In this document: positions 1 through 11,806 of the stretch, piece after piece
Layout of the letters: every line of letters starts with the position of its first letter
Position numbering within the stretch: the stretch's first letter is position 1
Source: Turbatrix aceti
Lineage: Eukaryota > Nematoda > Chromadorea > Rhabditida > Panagrolaimidae
Assembly: GCA_963969345.1 (NCBI GenBank)
Contig: OZ017767.1
Coordinates: 4,306,739-4,370,738 of the forward strand
Length of the DNA: 64,000 nt
Direction of reading: 5' to 3'
The notes under the pieces: generated by a model
The model's input: the letters and a program-made list of their open reading frames with translations, nothing else
Database searches by the model: none
Told to the model about the DNA's origin: nothing
Position numbers and translations under genes: made by a program

Positions 1-458
1 TTGCACCAAACTCGGTGCCATTTGACTCTCGACGGCTCAGTGGTGGTGCTGTCAAATACCAGGCAACGTCGATCCCGCCCGAAGCCCCGCCGACGCCTCC
101 CATCGACATCGACGGTCGCTGGAAGGGAAAGAAAAAAAAAGAAGAATTCGACGTAGCTGCGAAGCCGGCGGTCATCTGTGCCTCGATCGAGAGTGAGTGA
201 CTGACTGAGTGATTCTCTCTCGCCAAGTCATCATCCCTCCTGGTCCTTCCTGTTTGCCGCGTGATTCAGTACTGCAACCTCACTCACCCACACTCTGTCA
301 TCCTGCCAGCCTCCAGAGCGAGCGACGTCCGTGTGTGTAAGAGTGTGGTGATTAAACGAGGCGGCCACAACCAACGTGCGCGCCATTGTGTGACTGACGA
401 CTGTTGACTTTCCCAAGAATCACCAGCAGAAGGGGTGCGACAACACACGTGTCCGCCC
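1..458. other. 5' flank of the FOS-like gene
   Basis: No convincing coding exon is seen. The stretch has mixed composition and a tract rich in ACTGACTGAG-like repeats near 200. It probably holds promoter and 5' UTR of the following bZIP gene. Short open frames on both strands here lack splice-supported continuations. Confidence 0.4.
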
Positions 459-2871
459 ATGAATTCGTCATCGACCAACGGCACCTCCGGTGGTTACGGG
501 GATTCTCTGCAGGCGTCGAGCTCGTCGATTGCCGCTTCTCTGCCGCTCCTCGCGTCCGCTAGCAATAATGGCTCCTCGGCACTGGCCAATTCTACTTCTA
601 CGACGGCCCCGCAGCCGTCAGCGGCGACCTTCTACCCCGGCACTGGCAATTACGGTGTCTACAGTGATCCCGGCACACCCTCAACTGCTTCGGGAGCGCC
701 GTACTCCTTTTTGCCGTCGTACAATCCGTACTCCGCAATCACGCCGCAACTCGATATCAACATGTTTCTCAATCCGTGGTCGTTTGTCGATGTGGGTTAT
801 GCCTCGATGAGTCACGGGTACTCTGCGGCCAGCACCTGCTTGGCTAGGCTTTGTCTCCTCTCGTCTTTCTCTTGTAGTGGATTCCTTGTCACCGCTCCTT
901 AACCTAGTGCTTTCTCTATCGATCGACCGCCGGGACGTGACTCGTTGTTTCTGGTAGAAAATCGGGGTGGTCGACATGATTCACGTGGGTCAGGTATCTG
1001 TGTTTTGAGAGCTGGGTGGTGTTAAATGAATTTCGAAGCTTTATCGAAGCGATTTGTCAGTTTTTTTTTCATCTGAAACGAGTTGAAATGCGAAATCAGA
1101 AACCCTCTAGCCAGGTCTCATCTTTCATTTTTCCGCATTGCTTTGCTGTTTTTTACGAGCCAGAATCCAACATTTTTTTCGCCTTTCAGATCGGCAGTGA
1201 AGTGCCTTTCCCGTGTGATCAATCGACGTCGCACGCATCAGTGCCATCGTTTTTTGCAGCTCAGACGCTCTCTTCCCCACACAATCCAGCAGCCGCAGCC
1301 GCCGCCGCGATGACTCGCTACACCCGTTCCGCCGCCGCCGCTGCCGTGTCAGGCAGTGGCTCCAACCAGAGGCGAGGAGGTCGCAGACCGCGTGAAGAAT
1401 ACGTAAGCATCGATTTCATGCCAATTTGCTCAGCCTGACCACAGCGAGATTTTCAGGATCGGAACGACATCACCGCAGAGGACCGCGATAAACGGGACAA
1501 GCGCCGTCAACGCAACAAGGAAGCCGCAGCTAGGTGTCGTCAACGCCGCCTCGACCTCATGCAGACTCTACAAGCTGTAAGTTTTTTTTTCTTCTCGAAA
1601 GATGCGCTGATAACTGAGCTATTGGGCAAGTTTTCTCTGTTTGCCTCTGACTCACGGCTTGAGTTTGGGATTATCCGTTATGGATACATCGACATCGCTG
1701 CCCGCACCGTACTAGGACCTTCGTTCGGCGGGGAGTACCGTAAGCCGCAGGACTTCAAACAGTGAAGCCGCCGCCGCTGCTGCCGCTGTCCAAGTTTTGA
1801 TACATTTTTCTGTCTCGACTTGGCGTACGGTCTGTCGAGGCAAATTCTGTCATGCAACGGGCTTTGTTGATCATTACGCGGTCGAGACTTGCTCCTTCGC
1901 TAGACAAGACAAATACAGACAGTTCATGATTCTGCACTTTTCCCTTTTTAAACGTAAAAATACGCGGCATCGATGTGTCTTATTTTTGGTGTTCAAGCAC
2001 GATACCAAATTCATTCCATTCAAAATCTTGTTTTACAATCATTTGCAACGTATTTGTGAGTCAAGGCGGTTGAAAATACACCAGTTGCAAAAAGCATGAG
2101 ATCAGTGGGTTACGGTAGCTTGCGGTGAGAGGCGCTACTAATTGCTAGTATTTGATTAGAGGATAACACATAGCAAACAACGTTGAAGAATTTTTTTGTT
2201 TTCAGCAAAAAGACGAACTGGAACACAGGAACACCGCGATTGGCTGCCACCTGAAGAACATGTACAAAATGCTCAGCGATACGGTCTTCCAGCTGCGCGA
2301 ACACGACTGCGCTCATCGGGACCAACTCGCGCCTGTGATTGGCCAGATTTCGAGCATGATCAAAGAGGCCGAAGCCCAGCAGATCCAGTTTGACGCGTGT
2401 GCGACGACGAGCTCAATGATGTCGTCGATGGAAAACAGCTCCGATGGCAGCGGCACCTTCCCATCCATGTCTACGAAGGACCATCGTCCGACTACGCTCA
2501 ATTTGAAGACGTCACCTGACGACCTCACTTCGCCTGATTCTGCGAACTTTGATGACTCCTTCCGCGACAATACTCCTCTCGCGACGCCCCAGAACGACCC
2601 CTTCTCACTGCTTGGCCTCGAGCCTTCTGCGAAGAGGCCCAAGTACGAGTGCCAGCGGCCGACCAGTCTGCTGCTGACTTCGAGCTGGCAGCCGCCCGCC
2701 GCCATCACTCCCAGCAGGGGCATGGAGTCCTTCATCAAGAGCACCATGACCCCCACCGACTACAACCTCCTCGATAGCTCCACGTTCCTCACCCCCATGC
2801 AACCCACGGCGGTCAGCGTGCCGACGACGGGGGCCCAGCTCTACCAGGTGGACGACTTGCAGTCCCTCTAG
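459..2871 (+). CDS. fos-1: FOS-like bZIP transcription factor
   Basis: Proposed exons are 459-791, 1190-1402, 1457-1576 and 2206-2871, joined in frame (about 443 residues). Exon 3 encodes the DNA-binding basic region with RNKEAAARCRQRR, the Fos-type NxxAAxxCR signature. Exon 4 starts the leucine zipper and continues into a Ser/Thr/Pro-rich C-terminal region. As a family member it should dimerise with a Jun-type partner at AP-1 sites in the nucleus. The bZIP exons are well supported. The first exon (Ser/Ala/Tyr-rich, containing a FLNPWSFVDV stretch) is less certain: its only in-phase donor is GAT|gtgggt, a donor type used elsewhere in the window. A shorter product could begin at the ATG at 1310, just before an Arg/Ala-rich segment. 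The 629-bp intron before the zipper is long for this region. The basic region closely resembles that of nematode FOS-1. Confidence 0.85.
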
Positions 2872-4285
2872 CACTCTTCCGCGCCGCTCCACGCGTTTCA
2901 TCACATCTCATCCCATCCGGCCCTTCCCTTCTCACTTGTGCACTTCTTCACATTCGTCAATCATGCCAAAAACGCGTCGACTCGTTGCCTTGCTTCTTGT
3001 CCCCTTGCTCTTTGATTGGATTCGCCATTTGTTAACAACTGGACGTAAAGTAAACCGTAGCAGAGGCAAAAAAACCTTGGACATGGCCGGGCATTGTTTC
3101 TGCGCACAATACGCGTTTGTTTTGGACTCATGCGAAGTGGGAAGGGGCACCGAGCAAAAACAAAGCCACCGTAAAGGGCGTGCAACCACCACCAACACTC
3201 CTTTCCTCCATTTTTTTACCAAAACAAAACAAACCGGCCGATCGATTGTAGCAACTACAGTCTCGATGCAAGCTTTGTTACAAGATGCTAAATGTCATGT
3301 ACAATGGCGAAATATACTAACATATAAATGGTGTTTTTGAAGTTGACTACAACCGCTCTTGGGGGGGGGGGCATTCTTTTGACGGCGCAAGAAAGTAATG
3401 TATGAGATCCGGGTTTCTGTATTGTACATTGAGCCACAATGCTGACTGAGAGAGGAGAAAAAAGGTAATCCATGAAAGGCACTTTTCATTACCTACCAAA
3501 GGAAATGTAAATAATTTTTTTTGTTTTGGCTATCATTCTCCCAATAAAAATTATTTTAACGAAACTAAAAAAAATTAAAACTTGAAATTGATCATCGATA
3601 CCATAGGAAACTTGAAGTATATCAAATTCGAGTGCCCGTCTGCGCTTTCATTTTTGACATGCCTCACAAATCGTAGGCGTAAAGCAGACGAGTCGTGAAC
3701 ACAGCTTTCGCCCACGGACAGCCTTCTAAAGTTGTCAAGAGCAAAATCGTGAGATGATACTTTTCGGTGACTCAGTCAACGGTCTTAAAATACCGCAATG
3801 TGAGCCCGGAGAACCCTCAGTCGCCTCTTCTGATTGTTGTTTTGGCCAGTCCATCAGTGAGATCAGTTGGACAAGCCAGTATCGTGTACTCTGTCTCGTC
3901 TCGTCTCTGACCGAGATTGACATCGCCTGACGACTGCCTGTCCCCCGTCGCCGCCGCCGTTGGTCATCGATCGCTCCAGCCATGCTCCCCTTCTGGCTGT
4001 CAATTATTCTTATCACAAGGTCTGTAATTACCCAAATGCAACATTCTGTGTGTAGACGAAAAAAAAACTTGACAAACATGCTCAGGATCTCTTTGAGCCC
4101 TTCGGGTCCCCCTCACAGGCCCGCGGGCCCTTGGGGACAGTGCTGCGTGCGCCTTCGGTCATCTAACCGCGACAAACTCGCGGGAGAAATGAAGTTTGCC
4201 TCTCGCGCTGCAGCGTTTTATTTTTACGGGCGATTTTGCATCAAATTCTCTCCCCCGACGCTGACCTTGCAATCAGCGCGAGCAG
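2872..4285. other. 3' UTR and intergenic spacer with poly-G tract
   Basis: No supported gene. It includes an 11-base G run at 3361-3371 and a possible poly(A) signal AATAAA at 3543-3548. The first part is probably 3' UTR of the bZIP gene, the rest 5' flank of the peptidase gene. Confidence 0.5.
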
Positions 4286-6905
4286 ATGCTGCTACGATCT
4301 GTCGCACAAACGCGTCGTATTTTCCTTCTTTCATACTCCCGTCGCTGCTTACGCCAGCCCAGTTTGATTTTTAGCAGCCGAAGCGTCATGTCCAAGCTCA
4401 CCATTGACCCCAAAACCTACCCACTCGCCCGCAGGGATGATTCCATCGCCGATGATTTCCACGGCACCAAGGTTTGTTAAAGGGGTGATGGATCTCTGAT
4501 ATATCGAAACAAGTTCAGATTGCGGATCCCTATCGCTGGATGGAGGACCCCGACGCCACGGAGACTCAGGCTTGGGTCACAGCGCTGAACAAGATCAGCG
4601 AGCCTGTCTTCAACGAAACCGACATCCGCCCGGCACTCAAAGAGAAACTTTCCGATCTCTGGAACTACGAAAAGTTTGGTTGCACAGGGTATCACAACGG
4701 GTACTACTTTTACTGGCACAACTCGGGCCTGCAGAATCAATCGGTGCTCTACAAGTCATCCAACTACACGGATAAGGGCGAAATCTTCTTCGATCCTAAT
4801 GGGCTCTCGGAGGACGGCACGACGTAAGTTTTTTTGGAACTGATCAGAGCAGAAGTAATGTTAAAATGTTATGCCGCGCACTTAAAGTAATAAAATAGGG
4901 CTGAAAAGTGTTATTTGCGAAATAACATTTCTGTTTCGATATTTTATTACTTCGAGGCCAAATCGAAGTAACATATTTTTCGCTATTTTGTTACTCCTTA
5001 AATTCCGAATTGCAGGGCTTTGCGGAACTCTCGCTGGACCGAGGATGGCAAGATTTGGTGTTACGGGCTTTCGCACAAAGGCTCCGACTGGATGACTCTG
5101 CACGTGGGTTTTTATTTCTTCTCATATCAGCTGTTTTGCACTGCATGCTTGGCGTTTTAGTTCAAGACCATAGACGGCAAAAATCTGACGGATACCGTCC
5201 CTGGAGTGAAGCACAGCAGCATCGCCTGGCTGGGCGACAATTCAGGTGTCTTTTACTCCCGGTACCCTGGGCACAAGTCGGCGACCGAAGGCTCGTCCGT
5301 CGAAAAGCACGAGTACCACTCGCTGTACTTCCACAAGCTGGGAACCCCGTCGAGCGAAGACTTCCTCGTCGCCGACTTCCGTTCCGATCCGAATCTCATG
5401 CACGCCGGCGAAGTTTCGTCCGACGGCCGTCTGCTCATCGTCGACGTCTCGAAGGGCTGCGATCCGACGAACCAGGTGTTCTACTACGATCTCGATGCCA
5501 TCGGCAACAAGGTCGCGGGCAAGCTGCATCTCAAGCCTCTTTTTGATCGTTTCAACGCCAAGTACGACGTCATCGACAGCATCGGGGACCACGTGCTGGT
5601 CAAGACGAACCTCGATTCCCCGATGTTCAAGTTGATCCGGGTGAAACTCGACACGAACGCGAACGACCCTGCCAACTGGGAGACGATCATTCCCGAGGAT
5701 CCCAAGCGGAAGTTGGATTTTGTGGGGCGCGCTGCTGGTGAGAAGCTCATCGTTGGCTACCTCGAAGACTGCTGCGTGAGTTTTGATTTGTAAATGATGG
5801 CTTTATATCCCTGACAATTGTATTTCAGAGCAAAGCCTACGTCGTCGATCAGAACACGGGCAAGACGTTGCATCAGATTCCCCTCGAAATCGGCACTCTC
5901 TCCGGTCTGTCTTGCCACCACGATCGCACAGAGGTCTTCTTTTCCTTTGAGTCTTACCTGACGCCGACCATCGTCTACCGCTTTGACCTGGCTGATCCGG
6001 CTCCCGATGGTGGACTCAACATCCGCGAAGTTCGGCGCGTACAAATCAAGAGTTTTGATCCCACTGATTTTGTCGCCGAACAAGTTTTCGCGACCAGCAA
6101 GGACGGCACTCGGGTTCCCATGTTCGTCATCCGGCGCAAGAACATGACCTTCGACGGCCAGACTCCGCTCGTGCTCAACGGCTACGGTGGATTCAACCTC
6201 GCAGAAGAGCCGTACTTTTCGATCAGCCGTGTTCTCTGGCTTCTGTCGCTGCACGGCGCGGTCGCGTGCTCCAACCTCCGAGGCGGCAGCGAGTACGGCG
6301 AAAAGTGGCACGAAGCTGGCATGTTGCACAACAAGCAGAACGTCTTTGACGACTTTATCGCGTGCGCGGAGTACCTCATCGCGAAGAATTACACGTCCCC
6401 GGCGAAACTCGCCATTCAGGGCGGCTCGAACGGCGGACTTCTCGTCGGCGCAGTTTCTCAGCAGCGACCCGATCTCTTCGGAGCCGTCGTCAACCGGGTC
6501 GGCGTCAACGACATGCTCCGCTTCCACAAGTTCACGGTCGGTGCCGCCTGGCTGCCAGAGTACGGCAACCCTGACGTCAAGGCCGACTTTGAGTACATCT
6601 ACAAGTACTCACCGCTACACAACGTGGCCGTCCGTCCGGACGGCGAGTGGCCGGCGACCCTGCTTATGACCGCTGATCACGACGACCGCGTCGTGCCGAG
6701 TCACACGCTCAAGTACATCGCCCAGATCTACCACGTCATCCACCGCGACGCCCTGGACCGGCAGAAGAAACCCGTCATCTGCCGAGTCGAGGTCAAGGCT
6801 GGCCACGGGGCGGGCAAGCCGACGTCCAAGATCATCGACGAGATCGTTGACATCTACTCTTTCCTCTACCGTGTCCTAGAAGCCAAGTTCACACCGATTC
6901 GATGA
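4286..6905 (+). CDS. prep: Prolyl oligopeptidase (S9A serine peptidase)
   Basis: Exons are (4286/4388)-4471, 4519-4823, 5016-5103, 5161-5775 and 5829-6905; all phases agree. From the ATG at 4388 the product is 722 residues, close to the usual 710. An N-terminal seven-bladed beta-propeller is followed by an alpha/beta hydrolase domain. The catalytic Ser lies in GGSNGGLL (about residue 564), Asp in ADHDDRVV and His in AGHGAGKPT, all intact. The enzyme cleaves short peptides after proline, typically in the cytosol. An upstream in-frame ATG at 4286 would add 34 residues that are Arg/Ser/Leu-rich and nearly free of acidic residues, like a mitochondrial presequence. Intron 2 (4824-5015) carries a copy of a dispersed repeat found again near 38.3 kb. 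Confidence 0.95.
4890..5008. repeat. Dispersed AT-rich repeat, copy 1 (in PREP intron 2)
   Basis: About 120 bp containing GAAAAGTGTTAT, CGAAGTAACAT and CTATTTTGTTACT in that order. The same words in the same order occur at 38300-38440. The unit has internal complementarity (AAGTAACA against TGTTACTT). No coding potential. Confidence 0.6.
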
Positions 6906-7000
6906 ACAAACTATTCAGTCGACAACTTCATGTTTCTCATGTTTACGAATTGTTGATCTACTGTGATAAAAAAAACGAAACCTGGATTAAAAAAAAAGAA

Positions 7001-7813
7001 TTAGAAAGGCAAATCGACGCCGAAGCGGTCGATGAAGTGCCCATTGAAGCTGTGATCCTGCAGCCGGGGGAGGAGCTTGACGATGTCCGCCGCGCCCTGT
7101 TCAGGGGTCTCGGGAGCCTGAGTTGTGCCCATGTCCGTGGCCAGCCAGCCGGGGTGAATAGCGACACTCACGACGTGGTTCGGGCCTTCGGCAAGCGCCA
7201 GGCAGCGAGTGTACATGTTGACGGACGCCTTGGTCATGCCATAGACGACGTTGTCGAAGCAGATACCGAGTTCTAGGGCCTTTTCCACCGAGCCGAACTG
7301 CGAGGAAATGTTGAGGACCAGGGAGGGCCGCTCCTCCGACGAGTCCTTCCGCAGGAGGGGCAGGAAAATCTGCAAGACGGAAGATCAGGCGTGCTAGTGA
7401 GCTTTGACATCTACAATACTTACCCCAGTGACAACGACAGGGCTGACGCTGTTGATGTTGAAGTGGTCGAGCAGCGACTTCCGGTTCGGCTTGCGGTAGC
7501 CAGCGACGTCGCCCGGGGTCAGAATGCCGGCGTTGTTGATGAGAACGTTGAGGCCGGCGCCGTTCAACTTGCCCTGCACGATCTCGGCAGCACTGTGGAT
7601 GGACTCGTCATCGGCGACGTCGAGTTGCACAATGTGCAAAATATCATTGGTAGCGGCGATCGCGTGCAGATCCTTGGCGGCGTCAGGATCGCGGCAGCCG
7701 GCGAAGATGTGCGTGATGCCGGTTTGCTTGACGAGCTCCCGGATGAGGACGAGACCGAGGCCGCGGTTGGCGCCCGTCACGAGCACAGAAGGTCCGATGA
7801 GTGAGGAAGTCAT
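7001..7813 (-). CDS. Short-chain dehydrogenase/reductase, copy A
   Basis: Exons on the minus strand are 7813-7424 and 7369-7001, giving 252 residues. The Rossmann cofactor motif TGANRGLG lies near residue 14, NNAG about residue 95, the active-site YGMTK about residue 168 and PGWLATDMG about residue 197. This is a complete classical SDR using NAD(P)H, of the C-factor-like group also found in nematodes. Its substrate cannot be told from sequence. It is the downstream member of a tandem pair with copy B and differs from it by one intron. The start at 7813 is chosen because the reading begins six residues before the strand leading to the glycine motif; the longer open frame upstream has no support. 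Confidence 0.92.
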
Positions 7814-8566
7814 GACGATCGTCGACGGAAGCAATGCTGTAAAACAACGGGGAAAAAACAAACTGGGCAAGTGCGAAAAGGCGACACCCAACACGACAAA
7901 AATGAACAGGCCACGCTGGTTGCATTATTGTTGTTTTTGCACCGCGCTGCAGACGGATCTGTGCTCACCTGCACGAGAAACGACGCGATAACCGGCAAAA
8001 CACGAAAAGGCACCTAAGATCACGGACAAGAAGAGGTTGTGAATTGAATTAATTTTAACGTTTAAAAATAATGCACAGAGCGTGCAAGCGACCTTTGACC
8101 TCTGATCGAAGCAGAAAAATTCAATTAACTGCCCCAAAACAGCCACGGCATCAGGTTACGCTCTCCATAAGACCATCATTACAAGCTCGTCATCATTCTC
8201 AACACTCAACTCCGCTCTAACCACGAACTATTACTCCCCCAATCGAGCTGCGCACACTGGGGGCAGTAGCGCAAACATGCCTCAGGACTTCACGACTTTC
8301 TGACTCCGAAGTCCACGTCGACATCAGTCGACAGAGGTAGACGTCTCATGGAATCGCATTATAATATATTGTATGTAATGTGGTGCTAACCATTGAAAAG
8401 GACAGTAAATAAATAAATAAAAAGACCTTCATTCCTCTCCATCTCTAGTGTACATGTTTATATCAGTTCTAAGCGTTTAAAATTAAGTTTGTTTTACAAA
8501 AACTGTATCAATTATTTACGAGGCAGACCGAAATCAAAGAAACAGGTTGCGATTGCCTGAACTGAA
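7814..8566. other. Spacer between the two SDR genes
   Basis: AT-rich spacer of about 750 bp with no supported gene. It includes AAATAAATAAATAAAAAG near 8407 on the plus strand. It presumably carries the promoter of copy A and the 3' UTR of copy B, both minus strand. Confidence 0.4.
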
Positions 8567-9313
8567 TCAGAAGCGCATATCGGTGCCGTACTGGTCGATA
8601 AAGCGGCCGTTGTCCTTGTTCGAAAGGCTCTGAAGCGTCTTGACCACATCGCCGATGCCGGACTCGACGGAGAGCGGTGCGTAGGACCCGCCCATGTCGG
8701 TTCGGAGCCAGCCGGGGTGAACGGCGACTGATATGACGCCGGTGGGGGCGTTGACGGATGCATAGCGTGTGTACATGTTGAGGGCGGCCTTTGTGATGCC
8801 GTAGGCAATGTTGCTGTGCAGACAGCCCACCAGGGTGGCATCCGCAACGGAACCGTTGTCGGAGCTGATGTTGACGATGATGGAGGGCTTGGAGCGGGAG
8901 GCGGTCTTCGAGAGCAGCGGCACGAGGCGGGCGGTCAGCATCATCGGACTCACGACGTTGACGTTCATGTGCTCGAGCACGGTAGCGCGATCGGGGGCGG
9001 CGAAGGTGGCGCCTCGCTCGGAGAGGATGCCGGCGTTGTTGACGAGCACGTTGATGCCCTCCTCGCCGACCGCCTTCTCGATCTGAGCAACTGCAGCCGA
9101 AATGTCCGCGTCGCTGACGACGTCGAGCTTGACGAGGTGCACTTTCTTGCTGCTAGCAGCCACCTGCTTGAGCGGAGCGGCCTTGTCGGGAGCACGTGCG
9201 CAGGCAAAGACCCTCTGAACATCCGGGAGCTTGATGAACTCCTTGACGAACGCCAAGCCAATGCCGCGGCTCGCACCTGTCACGACGACATTTGGTCCCA
9301 AGGGATTCGACAT
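8567..9313 (-). CDS. Short-chain dehydrogenase/reductase, copy B
   Basis: A single uninterrupted frame of 248 residues. Motifs are TGASRGIG (about residue 13), NNAG (about 92), YGITK (about 166) and PGWLRTDMGG. It has the same fold and C-terminal pattern as copy A (FIDQYGTDMRF here, FIDRFGVDLPF there), so the pair arose by tandem duplication, but the proteins have diverged clearly. Copy B lacks the intron of copy A, so either it lost the intron or A gained one. Catalytic residues are intact and an active NAD(P)-dependent oxidoreductase is expected; the substrate is unknown. Confidence 0.93.
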   Translation of the reverse strand: MSNPLGPNVVVTGASRGIGLAFVKEFIKLPDVQRVFACARAPDKAAPLKQVAASSKKVHLVKLDVVSDADISAAVAQIEKAVGEEGINVLVNNAGILSERGATFAAPDRATVLEHMNVNVVSPMMLTARLVPLLSKTASRSKPSIIVNISSDNGSVADATLVGCLHSNIAYGITKAALNMYTRYASVNAPTGVISVAVHPGWLRTDMGGSYAPLSVESGIGDVVKTLQSLSNKDNGRFIDQYGTDMRF

Positions 9314-9535
9314 GCTTGTTGAAATAAGCAGATGTTACGTAAAATAAACAACAGGAAAACAAATCTATGTTGACGAGAAACAATGAAAACAAAATTAACG
9401 AAACATCATAAAATCAGGGCTCCTGACGCGAAAAGTTTTGCCTGGTTTTGTTTTCTTCTTTCTTGTGCTGATTTTCTATAAATCAGTCAACTTTTTTTCC
9501 GGCCGTCTCACGCAAGCCAAGTGGCAGCGAATCAG

Positions 9536-11532
9536 ATGGATGAAGACTTAGACGGCCTACCGACGGATGCAGAGACCGATGACGCCAAGCGGTCTGTCAA
9601 GAACGCTGCGTCCAAGAGCAGCAGTGCCTCAAAGCCGCTGCCGAGCGATGAAGAAGACAGCGACAGCGAACTTGCCCGGCACAAACGGGAAGAAGCGTAA
9701 GTTTTTGGATTTCGAAGGTTGTTCAAGACTACTGACCGTTTTTTTATTACAGGCTGAAGCTCGCAAAGAACACTCCGTTGCTCAGCTTCTCCGAGGACAG
9801 CGGCAGCGACGTAGAAACATACCGCGATCGGGCTGAACCCATGGACGTTGACAAGCCCGTCGTCATTGACATTAGGAACGGCGTTGTGAAGGATAGGGAT
9901 GATGCGGGAGACAACCGGGGATACTCGTAGGTGATTTGCACTTTGTATTTATGCTCAATATAAATTTTCAGGCGAAAAGCATTCTCCCCGAAGGCAGAGT
10001 CTTCCAGGCGGTCAGCCTACTCCAGGGACACGAGGAAGAGGTCTCCGGTTCGGCACAGGAGCCGTCGATCGCCTGAAGACCGCAGACGCCGTAGAAGTCG
10101 CTCGAGGACACCGGAGCGGAAGCATAGTGGTTCTTCTCGTTCACGACACCGGGCGCGGACTTCTCGATCGCCTTCAGAAAGCCGTAATCGTCGTCGAAGG
10201 ACTGTGTCATCGGATGACGATTCGGATGATGATCGAGGCAGACGACAGCGGCGTCGATCGAGGACATCTCGCTCGCCTTCTGAACGCCGAAGTCGACATC
10301 GGCGAACCGAGTCACCTGACGACGATTCTGATGGTCGGGGCAGACGACGGGATCGGGACGATCGAGGTCGAGGCCGAGGCAGGGCTCCTGATTTTGATCG
10401 ACGGGATGTAAGTTCAATTTTTTTGAAATCTTTTTTTTACGTCTGATTTTTTTCAGCGACCAAACGGTGAACGGCAAGACGAAAAATACTGGCAAAGAGT
10501 GCGTGCGGATCGTGCCAAGATTGCCGCTTCTGGCATTGCCAGAGTTTGGAATTTGTCTCCGACGAGGAGCGAACGCGAGGAAATTGATGAAGAGTAAGTC
10601 ATCCCTATCCCCCAAATTTTTCTATTTTTTAAATTTTCAGAATGCGCCAGGCCGAAAAAAGAATGGCAGCTGAACGCGAAAAGCTGGAACGTGTTGAACG
10701 CAAGCGACAGAAGGCGCGGCAGAAGGAGCAGCAGTCCAAAGACAAGGCCAAGGACGCGAGCGCCGTTGTCATGGAGGCTGTCAGCAGCGTATCTTCTTCA
10801 TCCGACGAAGAAGACGAAAAGAAACGGAAGAAGCGCAAGAAGGAGAAAAAGAAGAAATCCCGGAAAGACAAGGACAAGAAAAAGTCCCGGAAGCACAAGA
10901 AACGACGTCACTACAGCGACAGCGACGATTCTGACGACCGGAAGTCCAGAAAGAAGAAGAAACGCAGTCGACGTCGGGATTCGTCTTCCAGCGAGGATTC
11001 TGACTCTGCTTCTGACGTTTCAACGGCTGAAAAAGACGTCAAGCACTCCATCAATGCTGAAGCCCGACCGAAGATCCTGGGCCCAGAACCACCACCCGCG
11101 CCGTCGACTGTAGCGCCGCCTGCCGAAGACGACGACCGTATGATCGGGCCGGTGATTCCGGAGCACCTGCTGCAGGCCGATGAAAAGGAGGAATGGGACT
11201 ACCACAACGATGCCTCCATCAACAAAGACATGCTTCGGGGCGAGGCGGCGGCGATGGCGGCCTACGTCGCGCAGGGCAAACGCATCCCGCGTCGCGGTGA
11301 GATCGGGTTGTCTTCCACCGAGATCTCGACTTTCGAGCAGGCGGGCTACGTCATGTCCGGCACCCGACACAAGGCCATGGAAGCGACGCGTCTCAGAAAG
11401 GAAAACCAGATCCTGACAGCCGAGGAGAAGCGTCTGCTGTCTGGCTTCACTCAGGAACAACGGCGTCAGAAGGAGGACACGGTGCTTCTCCAGATGCGCA
11501 GTCTTGTCGACTCCAAGAAATCCAGAAACTGA
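9536..11532 (+). CDS. nkap: NKAP-like nuclear protein
   Basis: Exons are 9536-9696, 9753-9926, 9972-10407, 10457-10593 and 10641-11532, all in phase, for about 599 residues. The N-terminal half is acidic, then strongly Arg/Ser-rich (SR repeats), followed by a Lys-rich coiled region. The last 110 residues form the conserved NKAP domain, with GKRIPRRGEIGL, GYVMSGTRH and RLRKENQI. NKAP-family proteins are nuclear and associate with RNA processing and transcriptional repression complexes. The start ATG at 9536 opens an acidic leader. It is followed head to tail by PIG-C (274 bp gap) and TIM14 and may head a polycistron. Confidence 0.93.
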
Positions 11533-11806
11533 ATACAGCCAATCGGCCGACGTTGATCTATTTTTCAAGACGTAAGGATCCGGAATTTATTTGTTTATTG
11601 CCAGGGAGGGATGGGGGCTAACGATAGAGTGTATGTTGCTTGTTTTTTGTCCTGAATGGCGGCTGAACGTTAACAAAGTGCCCGAGATCAGCTTTCGCGA
11701 TTTGAAGTGCCCGAACGGTGTTTTTGCCGTAGAATATCTCTTATTTTTGCCATAATGAGCGGAGCGCGTTTGTTTCACGGAGTGGATTTTAGACGGGTCA
11801 CACTGC

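Noticed and set aside
5757..6527. 256-residue minus-strand frame opposite PREP
   Set aside because: Antisense shadow; the sense strand carries the catalytic domain with intact motifs.
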